Positions 1 to 7,040 of a stretch of 12,040 nucleotides of DNA are shown in pieces. Each line of letters begins with the position of its first letter. Position 1 is the stretch's first letter. Both the position numbers and the translations under genes were made by a program. The notes under the pieces were generated by a model. The model had not been told where the DNA came from. It saw only the letters and a program-made list of their open reading frames with translations, and ran no database searches. Source of the DNA: Bordetella parapertussis (GTDB lineage: Bacteria > Pseudomonadota > Gammaproteobacteria > Burkholderiales > Burkholderiaceae_D); contig CAMCXB010000067.1 in assembly GCA_945883145.1 (NCBI GenBank), positions 1 to 12,040 on the forward strand, read 5' to 3'.

Positions 1-2
1 TT

Positions 3-860
3 GATAACGGCACCTTGAAATTCAATCGCAATGACACGATTAGTTTAGATAAAGTTATTAGCGGAACTGGCCAAGTCATACAAGACGGTAATGGCACCGG
101 CATCTTAAGGCTAACCAAGGACAATACCTACACAGGTCAGACCACGATCCCGAGTGGCACCTTAATCGTCGGTGATGGATTAGGCAACGGATCGATAGCA
201 ACGACGAGCAGTATCGTTGATAACGGCACTTTGAAATTCAATCGTAACGATGCGATTACGCTAGCTAAGGAAATCAGCGGAACCGGACAAGTGATACAAG
301 ACGGTAATGGCACTGGTGTCTTAACCCTCACAGCGAATAGCACCTATACCGGCAACACTACAATTTCTAGCGGCACCTTAATCGTTGGTGATGGTGCAGG
401 TAACGGATCGATCGCAACAACCAATGCCATCGTTGATAACGGCACTTTGAAGTTCAATCGTAATGACACGATTAGCTTAGATAAAGTGATTAGCGGAACT
501 GGTCAAGTCATTCAAGATGGTAATGGCACTGGTATCTTAACGCTTACAAAAGATAATACCTACACTGGTCAGACTACGATCACGAGTGGTACCTTAATCG
601 TCGGTGATGGTGCAGCTAACGGATCGATCTCAACGACGAGTGCCATCGTTGATAACGGCACTTTGATTATTAATAGAACTGGCAATGTGAGTTTGCTAGC
701 CCAAATTAGTGGCGTGGGAAATGTAACGCAGTTTGGTAATGGTAATTTAACTTTACTCGCTAATAATACTTATACGGGTAATACCACCATATCAAGTGGT
801 AGCTTGAACGTAGGCGACGGCGGCACAAACGGATCGATATTTAGCAGTCGTAATATTGTT
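3..860 (+). repeat. Tandem adhesin repeats: three 216-bp units plus one 210-bp unit
   Basis: Each unit begins with codons for D-N-G-T-L. Unit starts are at 3, 219, 435 and 651, exactly 216 bp apart (72 codons); the fourth unit ends at 860 (210 bp). Units 1 and 3 are closer to each other at protein level than either is to unit 2. By hand alignment units 1 and 3 differ by about 20 silent codon changes and 6 amino-acid changes. The array may continue to the left of the window. Confidence 0.93.
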
Positions 861-3653
861 AACAATGCCAATCTCTCGTTTAATCGTAGTGATGCGATAG
901 AGTTTGCTGGAAACTTAAGCGGTTTTTCAGCCTTAGCTAATCTAAATCAAAATGGGTCAGGAACTTTAACGTTATCGAATAATGGCTCTAGTTATTTAGG
1001 TGGTATATCACTCAATAATGGCACTGTTCAAGTCAATGCTGTTTTAGCACTTGGCCCGACTACGAATGTTAGTACGGGAATGATTTCCTTTAATGGCGGC
1101 GAACTGAAATTTGCTGATGGAATCACGACTGATTATTCTTTACGCTTCTCTAGTGTGGCCAATCAAACTTTTAATATTGATACTGGTAATCAATCACTAA
1201 GCTTGGCTGGTAATTTAGATAGTAACGGTGGTGTCTTAACAAAATCTGGTAATGGCACATTGACCTTGACCGGCAATACCACCTACACAGGTTTAACCAC
1301 GATTGATGGCGGTAAGTTAGTTGTCGGTGATGGCGGTTCAAATGGTGCGCTTGGTAATACGAGCGGTATTGTGAACAATGGTGAACTCAGTTTCAATCTC
1401 AATACTACTGTTAATTTAGATAAAGAAATTAGCGGTAATGGTTCCTTTACCCAGCAGGGTAACGGTACAGTTGTTTTAACAAAAAATAATACGTATAGCG
1501 GCGTTACAACTATCAGCAACGGTACTTTGGTAGTGGGTAATGGTACTGCTGAGGGCTCTTTAGGTAATACCAGCAATATTGTTAATAACGGTAGCTTGGC
1601 ATTTAATCTGAACGCTACTGTAAATTTAGATAAAGTTATTAGCGGCAATGGATCATTGACCCAACAGGGTAGTGGTAGTTTAAATTTAACAGCTAACAAT
1701 AACTATTCAGGTGTAACAACGATTAATGGCGGTAGTGTAGTTATTGGTGATGGTGGTTCAAATGGATCCATTGCAAATACAGCTAATGTAGTTAATAACG
1801 GTAATCTAAGCTTTAATCGCGCAGATGAAGTTGTGTTTGATAAAGCAATTAGTGGGTCAGGTAGTTTTGAGCAGCAGGGTAATGGCACCTTAATTTTATC
1901 TACTAATAATTCTTATGGTGGCACAACAACAATTAGCAATGGTACTTTGGTCGTTGGTAATGGCGGCAATACTGGCTCACTGGGATCAACAACAGGTGTC
2001 GTGAATAATGGAAGCTTAGTATTTAAGCGTGCTAATGAATACGCGTTCAGTAATATTATTAGTGGTAATGGCAGCCTAGACCAACAAGGTAATGGAAGTC
2101 TAACTCTGAGTGCAGCGAATACTTATGCCGGTGTGACGAACGTCAGTAGTGGTGAATTAATTGTTACTAATGCTGCAGCGCTAGGTGATGTAGTCGGAGG
2201 CACGGTAGTAAATGGTGGTTCACTCGTTGTCAGTGGTGGCATAGCTCTCGCCAATGAAGCTATCACATTGAATGGAACAGGCAGCAATGCTGCTGGCGCA
2301 TTAGCAAGCCGAGCAGGATCGAATACTGTAACAGGAGCAGTAACCTTAAGTGGTAATGCATCAATTAATGCGGCTTCAAATGCAGGTTTGAATATCACTG
2401 GCGCTATTAACGGTAATAAAGAACTCGCAGCTTCTGGCGGTGGTAACTTTAGTTTTACAAAAATTGGTAATGCAACTGCAGTTGCCGGTATCAATATCAC
2501 CGCTGCTGCAGCGGTAGGATTTACTGATGAAGTGACAAGTACTGAAAATATTTCAGTTGTTGCAAATAGTAGTGTCAGCTTGAATGGCACGATGACAGCC
2601 ACTGGCAGTATGGTCAGATTTGATACAGCGGGTACAGTGACGCAAACGAATAGCGGTAATATCGTCGCGGATCGATTAGCTTTAAAAGGTAGTGGTGGTA
2701 ACCATACATTAACTGCTGTCACAAATAATGTAAGTACGCTTGCAGCTGATACGGGATCATTCGCTTATGTGAATGCCGGTAATTTGACGATAGGTGTAGT
2801 CAATCCAGAAGGTGTTAATGCCACTGGTCCAGTATCGATTACTACCTTAAGCGGTAATTTGGTAGTCAGTGAAAATATTATTACGACTGATAATTCAGCG
2901 AATGCCGTCATGTTAAATGCAGGCATTAATAGCATTGCTGGTAATGCTAGTGGTGGCGATATCGTGTTGAATGGTGCTGCTATTACAGTTGGCTCTGGTG
3001 GAAGAGCAAGTTTCTATACTGGTAGTGTGGCAGGAACGACAGCACTTGCAGCCTCTTTAGGTGCTTCAACCGGAAGCTTCCGTTATAACAGCGATGAAAC
3101 AACAACAAATTTCACATTAAATATTACGACGGGTAGCTTCATTATTTATCGTGAACAACCTACCGTAAGCTTGACTGCTTCAGATGCACGTAAAATGTAT
3201 GACAGACAAGCGTGGACTGGTGGTGCAGGTTATACCTGTAACACTTGTTTGAATGGCGATAGTTTTTATACAATGACCGATTACAGTGGCACCTCACAAG
3301 GCGCGATTAATGTCGGTTACTACGCGATTACACCGGATGGAAATGTAATGTCGCGTCTTGGTTATGCAATTGGAGCGTTGACATCTGGCACACTGTTCAT
3401 AACACCGGAGTTTGATGCGGGTACTGCAGGTAAGGTTAATAAAGATGACAGTGCAGGTAAGTCCGATAAATCTTTAAATCCAGGATTATTATTTGTAAAA
3501 GTTGATAGAAACCTGCAGCCTATAGAACCAGTGGCTGAAGTTGCCTCCAATGCCGCTATGATTCAAGACTTAAAAATTCTGTTGGTGAATGGCGGTTTAA
3601 AAGAAGAAAAAGTACCGTTTATTTCTAGCTCTAAAAAAATCAGTAGACGCTAA
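3..3653 (+). CDS. Large repeat-rich secreted adhesin/exoprotein (TpsA-like), 5'-truncated by window
   Basis: The reading frame is open to the left edge, so the true start lies outside. The first in-frame TTG (15) falls inside a repeat and is not a start. About 1,216 residues are visible. From 3 to about 2210 the protein consists of autotransporter-associated beta-strand repeats of 70-72 residues, each with the pattern (D/N)NGxLxFN...ISGxGxxxQxGNGxLxLxxNNTYxGxTTIxxGxLxVGxG. From 2211 to about 3150 follows Gly/Asn/Thr/Ser-rich sequence suggesting continued beta-helix. About 3150-3413 resembles a YDG/MBG domain, followed by a roughly 80-residue tail ending in a basic segment. No C-terminal beta-barrel is present, so a two-partner secretion (TpsA) protein is more likely than a classical autotransporter; the TPS signal domain would lie upstream. 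N-X-S/T sequons are extremely frequent, fitting glycosylation by the downstream HMW1C-like enzyme. The only two cysteines seen form a CxxC. Family assignment is firm; the adhesin role is inferred. Confidence 0.88.
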   Translation, partial: DNGTLKFNRNDTISLDKVISGTGQVIQDGNGTGILRLTKDNTYTGQTTIPSGTLIVGDGLGNGSIATTSSIVDNGTLKFNRNDAITLAKEISGTGQVIQDGNGTGVLTLTANSTYTGNTTISSGTLIVGDGAGNGSIATTNAIVDNGTLKFNRNDTISLDKVISGTGQVIQDGNGTGILTLTKDNTYTGQTTITSGTLIVGDGAANGSISTTSAIVDNGTLIINRTGNVSLLAQISGVGNVTQFGNGNLTLLANNTYTGNTTISSGSLNVGDGGTNGSIFSSRNIVNNANLSFNRSDAIEFAGNLSGFSALANLNQNGSGTLTLSNNGSSYLGGISLNNGTVQVNAVLALGPTTNVSTGMISFNGGELKFADGITTDYSLRFSSVANQTFNIDTGNQSLSLAGNLDSNGGVLTKSGNGTLTLTGNTTYTGLTTIDGGKLVVGDGGSNGALGNTSGIVNNGELSFNLNTTVNLDKEISGNGSFTQQGNGTVVLTKNNTYSGVTTISNGTLVVGNGTAEGSLGNTSNIVNNGSLAFNLNATVNLDKVISGNGSLTQQGSGSLNLTANNNYSGVTTINGGSVVIGDGGSNGSIANTANVVNNGNLSFNRADEVVFDKAISGSGSFEQQGNGTLILSTNNSYGGTTTISNGTLVVGNGGNTGSLGSTTGVVNNGSLVFKRANEYAFSNIISGNGSLDQQGNGSLTLSAANTYAGVTNVSSGELIVTNAAALGDVVGGTVVNGGSLVVSGGIALANEAITLNGTGSNAAGALASRAGSNTVTGAVTLSGNASINAASNAGLNITGAINGNKELAASGGGNFSFTKIGNATAVAGINITAAAAVGFTDEVTSTENISVVANSSVSLNGTMTATGSMVRFDTAGTVTQTNSGNIVADRLALKGSGGNHTLTAVTNNVSTLAADTGSFAYVNAGNLTIGVVNPEGVNATGPVSITTLSGNLVVSENIITTDNSANAVMLNAGINSIAGNASGGDIVLNGAAITVGSGGRASFYTGSVAGTTALAASLGASTGSFRYNSDETTTNFTLNITTGSFIIYREQPTVSLTASDARKMYDRQAWTGGAGYTCNTCLNGDSFYTMTDYSGTSQGAINVGYYAITPDGNVMSRLGYAIGALTSGTLFITPEFDAGTAGKVNKDDSAGKSDKSLNPGLLFVKVDRNLQPIEPVAEVASNAAMIQDLKILLVNGGLKEEKVPFISSSKKISRR
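1374..2210 (+). repeat. Second block of adhesin repeats, 210-bp period
   Basis: Units start at 1374, 1584, 1794 and 2004, each opening with N-N-G-(E/S/N)-L. The first three are exactly 210 bp (70 codons) and the last is about 207 bp. They share the ISG-N/S-GS and QQGNG/SG signatures and are more diverged in DNA than the first block. Between the two blocks, 861-1373 holds one longer, irregular unit of 513 bp with extra beta-rich sequence inserted between its two halves. Confidence 0.88.
3150..3413 (+). other. YDG/MBG-like domain with a CxxC, near the adhesin C-terminus
   Basis: Within the adhesin, the segment has the layout of YDG/MBG domains found near the ends of filamentous-haemagglutinin-like proteins: S-D-A-R-K-M-Y-D at the start, then G-G-A-G-Y, N-G-D, SGTSQGAINVGYYAITP and a closing SGTLFITP. 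The two codons for Cys (3237-3239 and 3246-3248) form C-N-T-C, about 134 residues before the C-terminus, and are the only cysteines seen in the visible part of the protein. Domain assignment is from memory of the family pattern. Confidence 0.6.
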
Positions 3654-4010
3654 GCGATAGTCTTTTCTTTATCTGAAGGTTTTTAGCGCTACAAATCGAC
3701 TCATACACCAATGAGCATCTTATGTTTTGCTAAAATAATAACAATACTAATGTTATTAAATTAAAAACAAACCTAGCTTCACTCATAGCATCTGATCTAC
3801 ACCTCAAAAGTTAATAGCGTCTAAAGCATTCCCTCAAGCCTCAACAATCTTAATACTAGAGCGTGCAGACGCCAAGTTAAGATCAATCAAATTACTAGTG
3901 GTAATCCATAAAATATTAGGCTAGAGTATTTCATTATTGTAGTGATCAACGTTATCAACGGCATAAACACGCTATGTCTTTATGAATAGGTGTTAGATCA
4001 TTAAAGCGCG
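3654..4010. other. Intergenic gap between adhesin and membrane-protein gene
   Basis: This 357-bp A+T-rich gap has no convincing ORF on either strand and no recognisable tRNA or riboswitch. It contains one perfect 8-bp inverted repeat, TAATAACA (3736-3743) with TGTTATTA (3751-3758) and a 7-nt loop. The stem is almost all A/T and has no T-run after it, so it is a poor terminator. A promoter for the downstream genes could lie here, but no convincing -35/-10 pair stands out. The length allows the downstream three genes to be transcribed separately from the adhesin. Confidence 0.5.
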
Positions 4011-5093
4011 GTGCTAAACATACATAAAAAAATGAAACTGCTATCTGTCCTCCTTCGCGTCATCCTCTGGTTTCTCATTTCTCTGTCCTTTGCGCTTACT
4101 CTATTTTTTACTGGAATAGGTGTGTGGCAGCTTGCTGATCAAAAAGCTGTGATGGATTTAGTTGGTGTTGAAGATGTACCTGCTGCTTCAAGATTGCCGC
4201 AGTTTTTTGATGCACTCGATATAAAGAGTAAATCAGCTAGCGGTTTCATACCGGATGAACGATTACAGCGTGCAGCAGAAAAAATTACGATTTGCATGAA
4301 TCAAACAACAGAGCGCATTGCTGAATCACGCGGTTTGCCTACTTTTATGATTGTTCCTCATGACAGTTTGCATTGGCAGCGAGTCATCGCATTTTCTTCA
4401 CAAGGCAAGCCCGACAAATATCTCAACAACATGGCTGATTTTATTTGTGCAGCACTAAAAAATCCGAAATCAGTGGACCATATCGATAAATTAGGTATGG
4501 ATGAGTTTGTTGCTGAGTCCTTACACTATATGCAAACTAGTCCAGTAGAAGGGCAGTCAGGTTCAGCTGATTTACTAAGTACAATCAAAACAGAAATCAC
4601 TCTAGTCTTACGGTCCATTGTTAGCAATCCTCTCATCGTCTTAACCGTTGCAGCTGCTTCCTTATTAATACTCTTAGTGTTTTATCTTTTGTTGCGTGTG
4701 ACAGCCTTAAGCGGGAAAATGCAATCAAGTGATAGATCTAAGCGCTATGACTTGAGTTCAAAAAAACAAAAAAAACGAGCTGAGCCTAGCTTAGAACAAC
4801 GTGCATTACCTAAAGAATCAGAGCTTGAAGAGAAGGGCTTGTATGTTGCCGCTGCTGAGGTGCAAACTGATGTTGAGCCTAAAGTCATTCAACTCACTGT
4901 GGCGAATTCAACCCAAGAGGAACGCACCGCAATTGCGAACTTTACTTTTTATAATGCCGATGGTGTTGAAGTCGGTTTGCAAGATAGTGGGAAATTCTTA
5001 GTGCCCGCAAAAGGCGTTGTTACCGTGCGCACTGAAGTGCCAGAAAATGATGGAACATGGGTCAAATGGCGTAGTGAAATTACGCCTCTATGA
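4011..5093 (+). CDS. Unrecognised protein with two membrane segments, between adhesin and glycosyltransferase
   Basis: I do not recognise the family. The 360-residue protein begins with a GTG; an in-frame ATG at 4032 (residue 8) is an alternative, and neither has a good ribosome binding site. A basic N-terminus (HKKMK) precedes a long hydrophobic stretch (about residues 10-41). A soluble region of about 160 residues follows, with two cysteines (C96, C146). A second strong membrane segment spans about 206-232. Then comes a very basic linker (about 236-257, with KKQKKR) and a C-terminal domain (about 275-360) of short beta-like stretches ending near W350/W353. By the positive-inside rule the middle region would be periplasmic and both ends cytoplasmic. 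The gene ends 42 bp before the glycosyltransferase gene and is probably cotranscribed with it. A role in presenting, exporting or anchoring the glycosylated adhesin is only a guess from position. Confidence 0.85.
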   Translation: MLNIHKKMKLLSVLLRVILWFLISLSFALTLFFTGIGVWQLADQKAVMDLVGVEDVPAASRLPQFFDALDIKSKSASGFIPDERLQRAAEKITICMNQTTERIAESRGLPTFMIVPHDSLHWQRVIAFSSQGKPDKYLNNMADFICAALKNPKSVDHIDKLGMDEFVAESLHYMQTSPVEGQSGSADLLSTIKTEITLVLRSIVSNPLIVLTVAAASLLILLVFYLLLRVTALSGKMQSSDRSKRYDLSSKKQKKRAEPSLEQRALPKESELEEKGLYVAAAEVQTDVEPKVIQLTVANSTQEERTAIANFTFYNADGVEVGLQDSGKFLVPAKGVVTVRTEVPENDGTWVKWRSEITPL

Positions 5094-5135
5094 TGCGCTC
5101 TCAATTAATTATAAAAAAATCGAATTCAATCTAAG

Positions 5136-7034
5136 ATGACTACAGATAATAAACAATTTTCATTAGAAGCATTCGAGAGTGCAGCTTATTCCCGCCGTCA
5201 TGAAGAAGCTGCTCAGAGTTTGGTAGTGTTACTTGATTCACTCAATCGTAATTATGGCTCTTTAAGAGAGCAGTTTTCCGCAAAAATTTCTGCTCTGATG
5301 GACAGTGCTGAACTTGATACGCACATCTTAACGCGTATTACCGCAGCAATAACTTGCTTGTTTTCTGATCCAGAATTTCATTTATCCGATCAAGGCTATG
5401 GCCACATGATTTCTTGGCAGCGCTGGCTGTCGTCAATTTTTGCAGCTAGTCCGTTTAGAAATACTGATCACATCATACGTTTACTCAACTTAGAAGGTAT
5501 AGGCTCAGATCAGCTTAAATTAGATGATAGATCGCTGTTGAAATTCTGTATGTTGTATTCACCTGAATCAGAAATTCCTATCGATTTAAATGCCATGTGG
5601 GAGTACAACAAGCAATTAACTGCTTGCTTAGCGTTCGTGCTCATGTCACCACGATTTTTAGCAACGCCTGCTGCACATGGTAAGCGTGAAGTGATTTTGA
5701 AATGGCTGCCACCACGCTTAGATGAAGTCAGTGATTTAAGTTTTCTGCCTATAGGCATATTGCATGATGTTTACATGCATTGTAGTTATGCTGACTTACC
5801 AGGCCGGCATGACATTAAAGCACCAATTAATCGGCTAATCAGAAAAAAATTAGCGCAATTAAATATCAACGATGTCGATGTCAATGATGGACCACGTAAG
5901 TTAGTCAATAACAAACCAGTGATGATGGTGGTGTTGGAATGGTTCTCTGCTGAGCATTCAATTTATCGCACCCATTCATTGTCCTTAGAAGGCGCGCGTG
6001 AGAAATTTCATTTAATCGGAGTAGGTGATCCCAGCACGGTTGATGCAACCGGTCGTGCTGTGTTTGATGAATTCATAGAAATTCAAGCAGGTGACGCACT
6101 AGGTGGTACAGCAAAGGTCAGAGAAGCTGCGCTCGCGCATTTGCCATCGGTGTTGTATTTGCCTAGCGTGGGTATGTTTCCTCTCACGCTCTTTGTGACT
6201 AACTTGCGTGTCGCACCAATTCAATTAGTGGCACTCGGTCATCCTGCGACTACCCGTTCCGAGTTTGTAGATTTTGTCGTGGTTGAAGAAGACTATGTCG
6301 GTGATCCGGCTTGTTTTTCTGAAAAACTACTCATGTTACCTAAGAATGGCATGCCATATCGACCCTCTGCAGCATTTAAAGAAACCAATCCAGTTATACG
6401 TGGCAAGCCAGAGCAGATATCAATCGCGATTGCATCTTCGCTCATGAAATTGAATCCCACTTTTTTAGCAGCTTGTAAAGCGATTTCTGAACGTGCATCA
6501 CTACCCATACAATTTCATTTCTTGTTAGGCTTTGGTCAGGGCTTTGTTTTTATGCAGGCTAAAAACCTGATTAAATTATATTTGCCTGATGCCATGATTT
6601 ATCCTCATCAGCCTTATGCAGAATACATGGGTATTATTTCGCGCTGCGATATGTATATCAATCCTTTCCCATTTGGGAATACCAACGGCATCATTGATAT
6701 GACCCATCATGGCTTAGTCGGTGTCTGTAAAACTGGTCCTGAAGTGTTTGAGCATATTGATGAAGGTTTATTTAAGCGTATGGATTTGCCAGACAATCTC
6801 ATCGCAAAAACGGTGGATGAATATGTGACTGCAGCCGTTGAGCTCGCAGAAAATCATGCCAGACGCATAGGCTTGCGTAGTCAATTAATCAAAACAGAAG
6901 CGCTGAATAAAATTTTCAAAGGTGATGCTAAAGCCTTTGGTAAGCAACTCAGCTTACTCATAAAGGGATCACCGAAAGCCTCGGATAAAACAAAAAATAA
7001 AACATCATCTAAAACAAAATCGTCATCAGAATGA
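5136..7034 (+). CDS. HMW1C/ApNGT-like cytoplasmic N-glycosyltransferase (GT41 type)
   Basis: The 632-residue product closely follows HMW1C and Actinobacillus NGT (about 620 residues) along its length. These enzymes transfer a hexose from a UDP-sugar to Asn in N-X-S/T of adhesins in the cytoplasm. Visible family signatures are LFSDPE and SWQRWL (about 75-98) and HDVYMHCSY (210-218) in the N-terminal helical part; KPVMMVVLEWF and HSIYRTHS (260-281), APIQLVALGHPATT (360-373) and EDYVG (385-389); then SSLMKLNP (434-441) and PFPFGNTNGIID (510-521). By recalled alignment K438, H491, N517 and D521 match the UDP-sugar contacts K441, H495, N521 and D525 of ApNGT, so the active site looks intact. The C-terminus (about 611-632) is a Lys/Ser/Thr-rich tail not typical of the core fold. 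The ATG has only a weak TAAG upstream. The sequon-rich adhesin nearby is the obvious substrate. Donor sugar cannot be read from sequence. Confidence 0.93.
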   Translation: MTTDNKQFSLEAFESAAYSRRHEEAAQSLVVLLDSLNRNYGSLREQFSAKISALMDSAELDTHILTRITAAITCLFSDPEFHLSDQGYGHMISWQRWLSSIFAASPFRNTDHIIRLLNLEGIGSDQLKLDDRSLLKFCMLYSPESEIPIDLNAMWEYNKQLTACLAFVLMSPRFLATPAAHGKREVILKWLPPRLDEVSDLSFLPIGILHDVYMHCSYADLPGRHDIKAPINRLIRKKLAQLNINDVDVNDGPRKLVNNKPVMMVVLEWFSAEHSIYRTHSLSLEGAREKFHLIGVGDPSTVDATGRAVFDEFIEIQAGDALGGTAKVREAALAHLPSVLYLPSVGMFPLTLFVTNLRVAPIQLVALGHPATTRSEFVDFVVVEEDYVGDPACFSEKLLMLPKNGMPYRPSAAFKETNPVIRGKPEQISIAIASSLMKLNPTFLAACKAISERASLPIQFHFLLGFGQGFVFMQAKNLIKLYLPDAMIYPHQPYAEYMGIISRCDMYINPFPFGNTNGIIDMTHHGLVGVCKTGPEVFEHIDEGLFKRMDLPDNLIAKTVDEYVTAAVELAENHARRIGLRSQLIKTEALNKIFKGDAKAFGKQLSLLIKGSPKASDKTKNKTSSKTKSSSE

Positions 7035-7040
7035 TGCAGT

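Noticed and set aside
15..17. TTG as the start codon of the adhesin
   Set aside because: The same codon position is Leu in every repeat and the frame is open to the window edge, so the gene begins upstream.
3..2210. Tandem repeats as a CRISPR array
   Set aside because: The repeats are contiguous 210-216-bp coding units without spacers and lie within one open reading frame.
137..2722. Several long minus-strand ORFs opposite the adhesin (137-343, 1283-1699, 1703-1888, 2123-2722)
   Set aside because: They lie antisense to the repeat array, show Pro/Leu-rich repetitive translations that mirror the repeats, and match no protein type. They are products of the codon pattern on the other strand.
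3736..3758. A/T-only hairpin after the adhesin as a terminator
   Set aside because: The stem contains a single G-C pair and is not followed by a T-run; such dyads are expected by chance in A+T-rich DNA.
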